A stretch of DNA of 64,000 bases from Paenirhizobium daejeonense (GCF_014280875.1 NZ_JACLAL010000002.1:62001-126000); one strand, 5' to 3'. Shown: positions 18,418 to 27,345, counted from the first letter of the stretch. Notes: generated by a model from the sequence alone, not told the origin. A program made the numbers and translations.

Positions 18418-18876
18418 TCAGTTCTCCGCTGAGGTAAAGGCGCGCTCGGTGGGCGTGGAAAGCGCAATCATGGTCTGGCTGCGGGCAAGAAAGCGCCGCG
18501 CCTTGAGTTCGGAAAGAAAGGCCTCGACGCCGGCGAGATCCCGGACCCGGATCTTGACGAGATAGGACCACTCCCCGGTGACATGGTGACATTCCGCAAC
18601 GGCCGGATGACCATCCGCAAAGGCCGTGAAGGCCTCCTCCCCGGTCTCGTAATCGAGCGCCACCAGCAGGAAGGCGGTGACGGAAAGCCCGAGCGCTGTC
18701 GGATCGGCATCGACGGTAAAACGCTTGATCGCGCCTTCAGCCACAAGCCGGCGCATGCGGTCGTTGACAGCCGAAGGTGACAACCCTACCCGCTCGCCGA
18801 TATCGGCAAGCGAACGACGGGCGTCCTCGGCAAGCAATCCGGTGATTTTGCGGTCTGTCGTATCCATAACCGTCAT
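18418..18876 (-). CDS. Lrp/AsnC-family transcriptional regulator
   Basis: A 152-residue protein with an N-terminal winged helix-turn-helix (DRKITGLLAEDARRSLADIG, then VGLSPSAVNDRMRRL) and a C-terminal RAM/AsnC ligand domain with the VAECHHVTGEWSYLVKIRV strand and loop. Such proteins form octamers or dimers and sense amino acids. The downstream LysE exporter gene is its likely target. Start could be ATG 18876 or ATG 18867; neither has a clear Shine-Dalgarno site. Confidence 0.9.
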   Translation of the reverse strand: MTVMDTTDRKITGLLAEDARRSLADIGERVGLSPSAVNDRMRRLVAEGAIKRFTVDADPTALGLSVTAFLLVALDYETGEEAFTAFADGHPAVAECHHVTGEWSYLVKIRVRDLAGVEAFLSELKARRFLARSQTMIALSTPTERAFTSAEN

Positions 18877-18972
18877 ATATGCGGAACATTGGCCGGAATC
18901 AACATATTTTACGATAAATCCGTATAGATTCCGAAAATACGGCGGAACCTGTCATGCTTTTCCGCAAAACAT

Positions 18973-18997
18973 AAGGTCCGGCGCTTGGCCGGACCTT
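18973..18997 (-). terminator. Terminator of the suf operon
   Basis: A 10-bp perfect stem, AAGGTCCGGC (18973-18982) with GCCGGACCTT (18988-18997), and a 5-base loop, located about 30 bases after the sufA stop on the minus strand and followed by ATGTTTTGC. It likely ends the sufS2-to-sufA transcript. Confidence 0.8.
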
Positions 18998-19028
18998 TCA
19001 TCGTGGAAATCGATATGTCGGATGACTG

Positions 19029-19418
19029 TCAGCCAGCCGGAACGGCGGCCTTCTGGCGGGCCAGCTCCGCGAGATCGGCGGCCTTGAGTTCGACCGATTC
19101 GCCGCAGCCACAGGCCGAGGTCTGGTTGGGATTGTTGAAGGTGAAGCCCGAGCGCATCTTGGTCGTCTCAAAATCCATCTGCGTGCCGAGCAGATAGAGC
19201 ACGGCGGCGGGATCGATCCAGACGCTTGCGCCGTCACGGCTGATCAGGTCGTCTTTCGGATTGGGTTCGGTGACGAGGTCGATGGTGTATTCCATCCCCG
19301 CACAGCCGCCCTTCTTGATGCCGACGCGGATGCCGCGCACATCGGGACCGGAATTCTCGACGATGCCCCGGACGCGCGCCGCCGCCGCATCCGTCATGCT
19401 CATGACTTGAAAGCCCAT
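19029..19418 (-). CDS. sufA: SufA, A-type Fe-S carrier
   Basis: A 129-residue HesB/IscA-fold protein. The three ligand cysteines are present: one in KKGGCAGMEY and two in ACGCGES. It takes Fe-S clusters from the SufBCD scaffold to target enzymes. AGGAG precedes the ATG. It is the last gene of the suf operon, about 70 bases after sufT, and a hairpin terminator follows. Confidence 0.94.
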   Translation of the reverse strand: MGFQVMSMTDAAAARVRGIVENSGPDVRGIRVGIKKGGCAGMEYTIDLVTEPNPKDDLISRDGASVWIDPAAVLYLLGTQMDFETTKMRSGFTFNNPNQTSACGCGESVELKAADLAELARQKAAVPAG

Positions 19419-19488
19419 GCTGTTCTCCTGTCGCGACCGGGTTCAAGGTCCGGTGCTTCGGTGAATGTAGTTGCCGTCTTGACGGCGA

Positions 19489-19869
19489 TCAATACCAGCC
19501 TACGGCAACCTGTGCTTCTTCCGACATGCGGTCGGGTGTCCACGGTGGATCGAAGGTCATTTCGACATCGACGCCCGATACGCCCTCGACCGCGCTGACG
19601 GCGTTATGAACCCAGCCCGGCATTTCGCCCGCCACCGGGCAGCCCGGCGCGGTCAGCGTCATGACGATCTTGACCATACGGTCGTCATCGATATCGATCT
19701 TGTAGACCAGCCCGAGTTCGAAGATATCGGCCGGAATTTCCGGGTCGTAGACGGTCTTCAGGGCCGAGACGATGTCGTCGGAGAGCCGCGCCAGTTCGTC
19801 CGCCGGGATACTCGACTGGACGATGCCTTCGCGGACATCCGGCTTCTGTTCGGTTTCGTTCACGCTCAT
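19489..19869 (-). CDS. sufT: SufT, DUF59 Fe-S maturation factor
   Basis: A 126-residue MIP18/DUF59 protein with the family features YDPEIPADIFELGLVYKI, TLTAPGCPVAGEMP (the conserved Cys) and the C-terminal VDVEMTFDPPWTPDRMS. SufT (called SufX in some rhizobia) assists Fe-S cluster maturation. Start at MSVNETEQ (19869). It lies between sufS and sufA in the operon. Confidence 0.92.
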   Translation of the reverse strand: MSVNETEQKPDVREGIVQSSIPADELARLSDDIVSALKTVYDPEIPADIFELGLVYKIDIDDDRMVKIVMTLTAPGCPVAGEMPGWVHNAVSAVEGVSGVDVEMTFDPPWTPDRMSEEAQVAVGWY

Positions 19870-19879
19870 GATCTCATCC

Positions 19880-21124
19880 TTACGCGAAGAAGGTGCGCGC
19901 ATAGTCTAGCGCATCGGCCAGCGCGTCGACCTCTTCACGGGTGTTATATAGGGCAAAAGAAGCCCGGCAAGTGGATGTCACGCCGAAACGGGCAAGAAGC
20001 GGCTGGGCGCAATGGGTTCCGGCCCGCACAGCCACGCCGCGCCGGTCGATCAGCATCGACACGTCATGGGCATGGATGCCGGCAAGCTCGAAGGAGAAGA
20101 TCGAGCCCTTGCCGGGCGCATTGCCGATGATCCGCAGCGAGTTGATCGCCGAAAGGCGCTCATGCGCATAGGCGCGCAGGCTTTCCTCATGGGCGGCGAT
20201 TGCCTCGCGGCCAAGGCTTTCCATGTAGTCCAGCGCATAGCCGAGCCCGATCGCCTGAACGATCGGCGGCGTGCCGGCCTCGAAACGGTGCGGCGGGTCG
20301 TTATAGGTCACGACGTCCTGCGTCACCTCGACGATCATCTCGCCGCCGCCCATGAAGGGCCGCATTTCCTTCAGCCGCTCCATCTTGCCATAGAGCACGC
20401 CGATACCGGAGGGACCGTAGAGCTTGTGGCCGGTGACGGCATACCAGTCGCAGTCGATGTCCTGCACGTCGACCGGCATGTGCACGGCGCCCTGGCTGCC
20501 ATCGACCAGCACCGGAATACCGCGCGCATGGGCGATCCGGCAGACGTCCTTGACTGGAACCACGGTGCCGAGCGCATTCGACATATGCGTGATCGCAACG
20601 AGCTTTGTGCGCTCGGTCAGGCATTTCTCGAAGGCTTCGAGATCGAAGGAACCGTCATCATGGATCGGCGCCCAGACCAGCTTTGCGCCCTGCCGCTCGC
20701 GGATGAAATGCCACGGCACGATGTTGGAGTGATGCTCCATGATCGAAAGAACGATCTCGTCGCCCTCGCCGATATGGTTCATACCCCAGCCATAGGCGAC
20801 CGTATTGATCGCCTCGGTCGAAGACTTGGTGAAGACCAGTTCGTCTGCCGAGCCGGCATTGAGGAAGCGCCGCACCTTTTCGCGCGCCGCTTCATAGGCA
20901 TCCGTCGCCGCATTCGAGAGGAAATGCAGGCCGCGATGCACATTGGCGTATTCGTGAGAATAGGCATGCGCCACCGCGTCGATCACCAGCTTCGGCTTCT
21001 GCGCCGAGGCGGCATTGTCGAGATAGACCAGAGGTTTGCCGTAGACCTCGCGGGAGAGGATCGGAAAATCCTCCCTCACCTTCTGGACGTCGTAGCCGGG
21101 CTTGGCGGAGGAAAGATCAGCCAT
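19880..21124 (-). CDS. sufS: SufS, cysteine desulfurase (group II)
   Basis: PLP enzyme of 414 residues that takes sulfur from cysteine for SufBCD. The PLP Lys is in AVTGHKLYGPSGIGVLY, and the persulfide-forming Cys is in RAGTHCAQPLL. IMEHHSNIVPW is the conserved His region. The start overlaps the end of sufD by 8 bases. This is the group II (SufS) type; the other desulfurase, at the head of the operon, is of the NifS/IscS type. Confidence 0.95.
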   Translation of the reverse strand: MADLSSAKPGYDVQKVREDFPILSREVYGKPLVYLDNAASAQKPKLVIDAVAHAYSHEYANVHRGLHFLSNAATDAYEAAREKVRRFLNAGSADELVFTKSSTEAINTVAYGWGMNHIGEGDEIVLSIMEHHSNIVPWHFIRERQGAKLVWAPIHDDGSFDLEAFEKCLTERTKLVAITHMSNALGTVVPVKDVCRIAHARGIPVLVDGSQGAVHMPVDVQDIDCDWYAVTGHKLYGPSGIGVLYGKMERLKEMRPFMGGGEMIVEVTQDVVTYNDPPHRFEAGTPPIVQAIGLGYALDYMESLGREAIAAHEESLRAYAHERLSAINSLRIIGNAPGKGSIFSFELAGIHAHDVSMLIDRRGVAVRAGTHCAQPLLARFGVTSTCRASFALYNTREEVDALADALDYARTFFA

Positions 21125-22391
21125 GACGTTCCAGCCAGTCGGAAATGATTCCTTCCAGCGCCTCCACCAGAGCCTCGTCTTCCAGCTCTTCGACCACCTC
21201 GGCCACGAAGGCGTTGACGAGCAGCGCTCGCGCCTTCTTCTGCGGAATACCGCGCGCCATCAGGTAGTAGAGATGGGTATGGTCGATGTCGGCAACTGTG
21301 GCGCCATGGGCGCACTGCACGTCGTCGGCGAAGATCTCAAGTTCCGGCTTGACCGAAAACTCGCCATCATCCGACAGCAGCAGCGTGTTGCAGGCCATGC
21401 GCGCATCGGTCTTCTGGGCGTCGGGCGCAACCCGGATCTGTCCCTGGAACACACCGCGCGCCCGGTCGAACACCACGTTGCGGATGATTTCCGTCGAAGT
21501 GGTGTTGGCCAGGTCGTGGCCGAGCGTCATGGTCACGTCGGTATGGCTTTCGCCGCCGAGCAGGTTGACGCCGCGAAGCGTGAAATCCGATCCCTCGCCT
21601 GCGGTTCGGACATGGATTTCCTGACGCACCAGCTTGCCGCCGGCATTGATGATGAAGAGCTTGAACTTGGCATCCGCCCCGAGTTCCACCTTGATCTGGG
21701 CAAGATGGGTGTCGGCCAGACCCTGCGTCTGCACGATGATCCAGACGATCTCGGCGCCGTCCTCGATCTTCAGATCGCTGACGGAGGAAACGAGCGCGGC
21801 CTCTTCGCCGGCATTCAGATGGCGTTCGATCACCACCGCCTTGCTGGCGCGTCCGAAACGGGCGGGGAAGCGCACATGTACCTGTCCCGCTCCATGGATC
21901 GCCTGCAGTTCGATCGGAGCCTCCGGCGCGGCATCGGCTGCAACCGTCAGCTCAAAGCCATCGGTCACAAAGCTGCCGTTCAGTCGGCCGACCGCATCGT
22001 CGGAGCTGATTGCCGTCAGGGTTGCAGCAGCCGTGCCGTCGGCGAGCGTATCGCGATAAGGCGTAGCAGTCACACCTTCCGGCAGGCTGGCCTCACCGGC
22101 CCTGCCCTGAGCAACGGGAAGAAGTGTCGCGCCCTCAACGATTGTATCGACCGCCTTGGCGAGCGCCGAAAGATCGACGGCCGGAATGGCGCGCAACAGG
22201 GCCTTGAGGTCGGTATAGTGCCACGCCTCGATACGGCGTGTCGGCAGGCCGGCGCGCTTTAATTCGTCGAACAGCCTGTCACGGGCCGCGAGCACGGCGC
22301 CATCGCCCGGTAGCGCGCCAATCTCGGCGCCATAGGCTTCGATCAACTGGCTCTCCGCCGCTGTCAGCCTGTTTGCAGCTTGCAATGTCAT
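21117..22391 (-). CDS. sufD: SufD, scaffold component of SufBCD
   Basis: A 424-residue beta-helix subunit of the SufBC2D Fe-S scaffold complex. Landmarks are AWHYTDLKALLRAIP near the N-terminus, and the C-terminal CAHGATVADIDHTHLYYLMARGIPQKKARALLV, typical of SufB/SufD. Start at ATG 22391, with AAGGAG upstream; an extension upstream in frame overlaps sufC. The gene overlaps sufS by 8 bases. Confidence 0.94.
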   Translation of the reverse strand: MTLQAANRLTAAESQLIEAYGAEIGALPGDGAVLAARDRLFDELKRAGLPTRRIEAWHYTDLKALLRAIPAVDLSALAKAVDTIVEGATLLPVAQGRAGEASLPEGVTATPYRDTLADGTAAATLTAISSDDAVGRLNGSFVTDGFELTVAADAAPEAPIELQAIHGAGQVHVRFPARFGRASKAVVIERHLNAGEEAALVSSVSDLKIEDGAEIVWIIVQTQGLADTHLAQIKVELGADAKFKLFIINAGGKLVRQEIHVRTAGEGSDFTLRGVNLLGGESHTDVTMTLGHDLANTTSTEIIRNVVFDRARGVFQGQIRVAPDAQKTDARMACNTLLLSDDGEFSVKPELEIFADDVQCAHGATVADIDHTHLYYLMARGIPQKKARALLVNAFVAEVVEELEDEALVEALEGIISDWLERHG

Positions 22392-22416
22392 GATCTGCAC
22401 TCCTTGCCGCAATGGA

Positions 22417-23172
22417 TCAGGCGGCCGCCCCGATGATATCGGCATAGCCATTGGCTTCGAGTTCCAGCGCAAGATCCTTGTCACCGGTCTTGATGATCTG
22501 GCCCTTGTAGAGAACGTGAACCGTATCAGGCACGATGTAGTCGAGCAGGCGCTGGTAGTGGGTGATGACGATGACGGCGCGATCCGGCGACTTCAGCGCG
22601 TTGACGCCGTCGGCCACGATCTTCAGCGCATCGATGTCGAGACCGCTGTCGGTTTCATCGAGAATGCAGAGATTGGGCTCCAGAAGCGCCATCTGCAGGA
22701 TTTCGGCACGCTTCTTCTCGCCACCGGAGAAGCCGACGTTGAGCGGGCGCTTCAGCATGTCGGGATTGATCTTCAGCTCGGCGGAAGCTTCCTTCACCCG
22801 GCGCATGAATTCCGGCGTGGTCAGCTCGGCTTCGCCGCGTGCCTTGCGCTGCTCGTTCATCGCCACCTTGAGGAACTGCATGGTGGCGACGCCCGGGATT
22901 TCCACCGGATACTGGAACGCAAGGAAGATGCCCTTGGCCGCACGTTCGGCCGGATCGAGATCGAGAATGCTCTCGCCGTTATAGAGAATCTCGCCCTCGG
23001 TGACTTCATAGTCTTCGCGGCCGGACAGGATGTAGGAGAGCGTCGACTTGCCGGAGCCGTTCGGCCCCATGATCGCAGCAACTTCGCCAGCCTTCACGGT
23101 CAGGTTCAGGCCGCGAATGATCTCGGTGCCATCTTCGGCGATGCGGGCGTGCAGGTTCTTGATTTCAAGCAT
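22417..23172 (-). CDS. sufC: SufC, ATPase of the SufBCD complex
   Basis: A 251-residue soluble ABC-type ATPase that drives conformational change in SufBD. Walker A is GPNGSGKST, the ABC signature is FSGGEKKRAEI, and Walker B is LCILDETDSGLDID. Start at MLEIKNLHA (23172), preceded by AGGAACACAGAC; the longer frame runs into the spacer. Operon gene between a small membrane ORF and sufD. Confidence 0.96.
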   Translation of the reverse strand: MLEIKNLHARIAEDGTEIIRGLNLTVKAGEVAAIMGPNGSGKSTLSYILSGREDYEVTEGEILYNGESILDLDPAERAAKGIFLAFQYPVEIPGVATMQFLKVAMNEQRKARGEAELTTPEFMRRVKEASAELKINPDMLKRPLNVGFSGGEKKRAEILQMALLEPNLCILDETDSGLDIDALKIVADGVNALKSPDRAVIVITHYQRLLDYIVPDTVHVLYKGQIIKTGDKDLALELEANGYADIIGAAA

Positions 23173-23356
23173 GTCTGTGTTCCTGTTCATAGGGCGGTTC
23201 AAGGGCCGCCTGTTGATCATCTGCGCGCCGGATCGACGCCTTTAACTCCGCCATTCCAGAGGGAATCGAGAGTGAACCATTCTTTTCATTTCGCGGAACT
23301 GGCTGGTTAAATCGCCACCAGCAAATCCCACAAGCGACAAAACCATCAGAAAGCCT

Positions 23357-23551
23357 TCAGCCGCCTGTCATGATCATAACGACGCCCTGCCAGAGCTTGG
23401 ACCAGCCCTTTTCGGAGATCACCGAAACGTACAGGACGAATCCGACCGCTACCGAGAGGAGAACCCAGCGTCCGATGTCGTACAGTCCCTCCATTCGACG
23501 ATGGAGATAAACGTACCGACTACCATTTCCCGGCTCCCCGCCCGACATCAC
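23357..23551 (-). CDS. Small single-span membrane protein inside the suf operon
   Basis: A 64-residue reading frame with one hydrophobic segment (GRWVLLSVAVGFVLYVSVIS) between short hydrophilic ends. Start at GTG 23551 or ATG 23548, with a GGGAG about 9 bases upstream. It lies between sufB (about 55 bases before it) and sufC (about 185 bases after it) on the same strand. It is unlike the SufE/SufU partners usually found near suf genes. Unrecognised, but codon context and position make it plausible. Confidence 0.5.
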   Translation of the reverse strand: MMSGGEPGNGSRYVYLHRRMEGLYDIGRWVLLSVAVGFVLYVSVISEKGWSKLWQGVVMIMTGG

Positions 23552-23605
23552 TGAACACTCCCGACAAGGTTCAATCCGGCACCTTTTCGTATACAGTCCC
23601 TCGCC

Positions 23606-25075
23606 TCAGCCAACCGATCCTTCGAGGCTGATGCCGATCAGCTTCTGCGCTTCGACGGCGAATTCCATCGGCAGCTCCTGAATGACTTCGCGAACAAAGC
23701 CATTGACGATGAGCGCGATGGCAGCTTCCTGCGGAATGCCGCGCTGCAGGCAGTAGAACAGCTGGTCCTCCGAGATCTTAGAGGTTGTCGCCTCGTGCTC
23801 GAACTGGGCCGTGGCGTTCTTTGCCTCGATATAGGGCACGGTATGCGCCCCGCACTTGTCGCCGATCAGAAGGCTGTCGCACTGGGTAAAGTTGCGGGCA
23901 TTCTCAGCCTTGCGGTGAGCCGAAACCTGACCGCGATAGGTGTTGTTCGAGAAGCCGGCGGAGATGCCCTTGGAGATGATGCGGCTCGACGTATTCTTGC
24001 CGAGATGGATCATCTTGGTGCCGCTGTCGATCTGCTGGTGACCGTTCGAAACCGCGATCGAGTAGAACTCGCCGCGCGAACCGTCGCCACGCAGGATGCA
24101 GGACGGATATTTCCAGGTGATCGCCGAACCGGTCTCGACCTGGGTCCAGGAGATCTTGGAGTTCTTGCCACGGCAATCGCCACGCTTGGTGACGAAGTTG
24201 TAGATACCGCCCTTGCCTTCCTTGTCGCCCGGATACCAGTTCTGGACGGTGGAATACTTGATCTCGGCATCGTCGAGAGCCACGAGCTCGACAACGGCGG
24301 CGTGAAGCTGGTTTTCATCGCGCTGTGGCGCGGTGCAACCCTCGAGATAGGAAACATAAGCCCCGTCTTCGGCGATAATCAGCGTGCGTTCGAACTGACC
24401 GGTGTTCTTCTCGTTGATGCGGAAATAGGTCGACAGCTCCATCGGGCAACGAACGCCCTTCGGAACGAAGACGAACGAACCGTCAGTGAACACTGCGGAA
24501 TTCAACGTCGCGTAGTAATTGTCGGTGACCGGAACGACGGAGCCGAGATACTTCTGCACGAGTTCGGGATATTCGCGGATCGCTTCGGAAATCGACATGA
24601 AGATCACGCCGGCCTTCTTCAGCTCTTCCTTGAAGGTCGTGACGACGGAAACGGAATCGAACACGGCATCGACCGCGATCTTCGACTTCGAGACGCCGGC
24701 CAGGATTTCCTGCTCCTTGAGCGGGATACCGAGCTTTTCATAGACCTTCAGGAGTTCCGGATCGACCTCGTCGATGGACTTCGGACCTTCTGCGGTCTTC
24801 GGGGCCGCATAATAGTAGATGTCGTTGAAGTCGATCTTCGCATAATTGACGCGCGCCCAGGTTGGCTCTTCCATGGTCAGCCAACGCTTGTAAGCGTCGA
24901 GACGCCACTGCAGCATCCAATCCGGTTCGTTCTTCTTTGCGGAAATGAAGCGGATAATGTCTTCCGACAGACCCTTCGGGGCCTTGTCGACTTCGATCAT
25001 CGTCTCAAAACCATATTTGTACTGGTCGACATCGATCTGGCGAACCTGATCGATCGTTTCCTGCACAGCAGCCAT
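23606..25075 (-). CDS. sufB: SufB, Fe-S cluster scaffold subunit
   Basis: A 489-residue core scaffold protein. It has the family segments YGSVVP-like [19 protein letters not shown], then [22 protein letters not shown] and the conserved Cys-bearing stretch. The C-terminal SufBD motif region reads [21 protein letters not shown]. It assembles clusters with SufC and SufD. GGAGAACGCAA precedes the ATG. It follows sufS2 by about 160 bases, which contain a perfect palindrome. Confidence 0.96.
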   Translation of the reverse strand: MAAVQETIDQVRQIDVDQYKYGFETMIEVDKAPKGLSEDIIRFISAKKNEPDWMLQWRLDAYKRWLTMEEPTWARVNYAKIDFNDIYYYAAPKTAEGPKSIDEVDPELLKVYEKLGIPLKEQEILAGVSKSKIAVDAVFDSVSVVTTFKEELKKAGVIFMSISEAIREYPELVQKYLGSVVPVTDNYYATLNSAVFTDGSFVFVPKGVRCPMELSTYFRINEKNTGQFERTLIIAEDGAYVSYLEGCTAPQRDENQLHAAVVELVALDDAEIKYSTVQNWYPGDKEGKGGIYNFVTKRGDCRGKNSKISWTQVETGSAITWKYPSCILRGDGSRGEFYSIAVSNGHQQIDSGTKMIHLGKNTSSRIISKGISAGFSNNTYRGQVSAHRKAENARNFTQCDSLLIGDKCGAHTVPYIEAKNATAQFEHEATTSKISEDQLFYCLQRGIPQEAAIALIVNGFVREVIQELPMEFAVEAQKLIGISLEGSVG

Positions 25076-25186
25076 TTGCGTTCTCCAATCTTGCCGGGTC
25101 CAAGGTCCGGCAGCTTGTCAACGTTTGAAGCGGGGAAACCCGTCCTTATGTAAGCGCCAGAGGCGGATTTTCACCCCTTCTGGCAA

Positions 25187-25216
25187 GGATAAAATTGTAT
25201 TTTGCCAATTTTATCC
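25187..25216. promoter_or_regulatory. Perfect AT-rich palindrome between sufS2 and sufB
   Basis: GGATAAAATTG (25187-25197) and CAATTTTATCC (25206-25216) form a perfect 11-bp inverted repeat around an 8-base spacer. It lies 21 bases after the sufS2 stop and 111 bases before the sufB start. The low GC content in a GC-rich genome and the symmetry suggest a protein-binding operator or an RNA element rather than an intrinsic terminator. Confidence 0.55.
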
Positions 25217-25236
25217 AAGTCTTCCTTGTTCAGTCC

Positions 25237-26403
25237 TCATGCGGCCTTGCCGGACAATTTCCGCCGTGCCGCAATCCGCGCGAAAATCCCGATGGCGAGA
25301 TCGACCTCCTCGCCCGTCGTCGAGGGACCGAGAGACATGCGCAAGCCTCCCGTTTTCGCATCCTCGCCCATCGCGGTCAGCACATGGCTCGCCCCGACCT
25401 TGCCTGAGGAGCAGGCAGCGCCCGCCGAAAGCGAAAGCCCTTCCAGATCGAAGGCGATCTGACCGGTCTCGGCCTTCAACCCAGGCAGGGTGAAGAAAGA
25501 GGTATTCACCACTCGCGTCACGTCGTGGCCATAAATCACCACATCCGGCGCGGCCTCTCGCATGCCTTTTTCCAGCCGGTTGCGCAAGGTGCCGATTGCC
25601 GCATTGCGCGTATCAAGACCAGCCGTCATGAAGGCAGCCGCCGCGCCGAAACCGGCGATGGCCGCGACATTTTCGGTACCGGCGCGATGGCCCTTTTCCT
25701 GCCCACCGCCGCGAATGAGCGGCGCAGGCATCAGGGTCTCACCGCGACTGACAAGCGCTGCAGCCCCTTTGGGCCCCGCGATCTTGTGAGCAGAGAGGAT
25801 CAGGAAATCAGCACCGAGGCGCTCGATATCCAGCGGCAGCCGACCGGCAGCCTGCACGGCGTCGACGACCAGCAGGCCACCGCGCGCCCGCACAATCTTC
25901 GCCGCCGCTTCCACCGGCTGCACGATGCCAGTCTCGTTATTGACCAGCATGATCGCGACCAACGCCATACCGTCCTGCGGATCGAGCTCGGCAAGCAGGC
26001 GCTCCAGCGCTTCGAGATCGACCACACCGCTGCGCAGCACGGGGATTTCGGTGACGCGGTCGGCCGGAAAACGACCACCCTCGCGGATCGCCGGATGCTC
26101 GATTGCCGATACATAGAGACGACCGACGAAAAGCGGAGCCCGGCCCATGCGGAAATGCGGAGTCAGCACCAGATTGGCGGCTTCGGTTGCGCTCGACGTG
26201 AAGATCACCGATGCGGGACTGGCGCCAACCAGGGTCGCAACATCCCGGCGGGCAGCCTCGACGACAGCACGCGCCGCACGCCCTTCGGCATGAACGGAGG
26301 ACGGATTGCCGGGGAGCGCAAGCGCATCGACCATGGCAAGACGCGCGGGCTCGCAAAGCGGCGCCGTGGCATTCCAGTCGAAATAGATGCGTTGCCTGTT
26401 CAT
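25237..26403 (-). CDS. sufS2: NifS/IscS-type cysteine desulfurase at the head of the suf operon
   Basis: A 388-residue group I cysteine desulfurase. The PLP Lys is in LSAHKIAGPKGAAAL, and the catalytic Cys is in SAGAACSSGKVGASHVL. It starts at MNRQRIYFDWNATAPL (26403). In Agrobacterium the equivalent gene is the first of sufS2-B-C-D-S1-X-A, and the order here matches. Two desulfurases in one operon suggest different sulfur acceptors. The region upstream carries sites resembling iron-regulator boxes. Confidence 0.9.
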   Translation of the reverse strand: MNRQRIYFDWNATAPLCEPARLAMVDALALPGNPSSVHAEGRAARAVVEAARRDVATLVGASPASVIFTSSATEAANLVLTPHFRMGRAPLFVGRLYVSAIEHPAIREGGRFPADRVTEIPVLRSGVVDLEALERLLAELDPQDGMALVAIMLVNNETGIVQPVEAAAKIVRARGGLLVVDAVQAAGRLPLDIERLGADFLILSAHKIAGPKGAAALVSRGETLMPAPLIRGGGQEKGHRAGTENVAAIAGFGAAAAFMTAGLDTRNAAIGTLRNRLEKGMREAAPDVVIYGHDVTRVVNTSFFTLPGLKAETGQIAFDLEGLSLSAGAACSSGKVGASHVLTAMGEDAKTGGLRMSLGPSTTGEEVDLAIGIFARIAARRKLSGKAA

Positions 26404-26507
26404 CGGCTCTTTACTGATGCTCCTAACCCGCAACCGGCGCATTTTCCTTGAAATTTCCGCCGGGCTTGTCCTATGACACGATCCAACATGGATGGACAGC
26501 CATTCAG

Positions 26508-26524
26508 TTTTGAACTGTTCTAAA
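26508..26524. promoter_or_regulatory. Candidate Irr (ICE) box upstream of sufS2
   Basis: TTTTGAACTGTTCTAAA fits the 7-3-7 form of the rhizobial Irr box TTTAGAA-N3-TTCTAAA with a single mismatch. It lies about 105 bases upstream of the sufS2 start in the divergent spacer. Irr is the haem-dependent iron regulator of rhizobia, known to act on suf genes in Agrobacterium; here the site is inferred from its pattern. Confidence 0.5.
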
Positions 26525-26541
26525 CTGAGTCTTAGAAAAGC

Positions 26542-26556
26542 TGACTTAGTTCGTCA
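26542..26556. promoter_or_regulatory. Candidate RirA (IRO) box upstream of sufS2
   Basis: TGACTTAGTTCGTCA has the TGA-N9-TCA form described for the RirA iron-responsive operator. It sits within a longer 7-bp dyad, CTGACTT (26541-26547) with AAGTCAG (26556-26562). RirA is the rhizobial Fe-S-containing iron repressor. The match is short, so this rests on its location ahead of the suf operon. Confidence 0.45.
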
Positions 26557-26616
26557 AGTCAGATGTCTGAAACATCAGTTGGTGAACCGGATTTTTTCTC
26601 AGGGACCGGAGTCTCA

Positions 26617-27294
26617 ATGCCCGAAGTGATTTTCAATGGCCCGGCGGGCCGCCTCGAAGGACGTTACCAGCCCTCCAAGGAGAAGAGCGCGCCGATCGCC
26701 ATCATCCTGCATCCGCATCCGCAGTTCGGCGGAACGATGAACAACCCGATTGTCTATCAGTTGTTCTACATGTTCCAGAAGCGCGGCTTCACCACCCTGC
26801 GCTTCAACTTCCGCAGCATCGGCCGCAGCCAGGGTGAATTCGACCACGGTGCAGGCGAGCTTTCGGATGCCGCTTCCGCACTCGACTGGGTGCAGAGCCT
26901 GCATCCCGACTCGAAGAGCTGCTGGGTCGCCGGTTATTCCTTCGGCGCCTGGATCGGCATGCAGCTCCTGATGCGCCGGCCGGAAATCGAAGGTTTCATG
27001 TCAATTGCTCCGCAGCCGAACATCTATGACTTCTCGTTCCTAGCGCCCTGCCCTTCGTCCGGCCTCATCATCCATGGCGATTCCGACAAGGTCGCACCGG
27101 AAAAGGACGTCCAGGGCCTCGTCGACAAGCTGAAGACCCAGAAGGGCATCCTGATCACCCACAAGACGATCCCGGGCGCCAATCACTTCTTCAACGGCCA
27201 GGTGGAAACACTCATGTCCGAATGCGAGGACTATCTCGACCGCCGCCTCGACGGCGATCTGGTGCCGGAACCGGCTGCCAAGCGTATCCGCTGA
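26617..27294 (+). CDS. Alpha/beta-hydrolase (COG2945-type)
   Basis: A 225-residue soluble hydrolase. The nucleophile elbow is GYSFGAW, the acid lies in IIHGDSDKV and the His in PGANHFFNG. The N-terminal HPHPQFGGTMNNPIV is typical of this group of short, lipase-like proteins. Start at MPEVIFNGP (26617), preceded by GGAGTCTCA; an earlier in-frame ATG at 26563 overlaps the iron-box dyad and has no ribosome site. Divergent from sufS2. Substrate unknown. Confidence 0.85.
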   Translation: MPEVIFNGPAGRLEGRYQPSKEKSAPIAIILHPHPQFGGTMNNPIVYQLFYMFQKRGFTTLRFNFRSIGRSQGEFDHGAGELSDAASALDWVQSLHPDSKSCWVAGYSFGAWIGMQLLMRRPEIEGFMSIAPQPNIYDFSFLAPCPSSGLIIHGDSDKVAPEKDVQGLVDKLKTQKGILITHKTIPGANHFFNGQVETLMSECEDYLDRRLDGDLVPEPAAKRIR

Positions 27295-27313
27295 TAACCA
27301 GAACAATTCGTTC

Positions 27314-27345
27314 AAGGGCGTCGACCGAAAGGCCGGCGCCTTTTT
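27314..27345 (+). terminator. Intrinsic terminator after the hydrolase gene
   Basis: AAGGGCGTCGACC, GAAA, GGCCGGCGCCTT then TTTC: a stem with one bulged G and one mismatch, a GAAA loop and a T-run, starting 20 bases after the stop. Confidence 0.8.

Noticed and set aside
18973-18997. Small regulatory RNA near the Lrp-type gene
   Set aside because: The hairpin is better explained as the terminator of the suf operon.
23795-25153. Plus-strand frame of about 452 codons opposite sufB
   Set aside because: Antisense to SufB and lacking motifs.
26563-26616. Upstream start of the alpha/beta-hydrolase at ATG 26563
   Set aside because: It would have no ribosome site and begin directly after the iron-box dyad; ATG 26617 has GGAG at the right distance.
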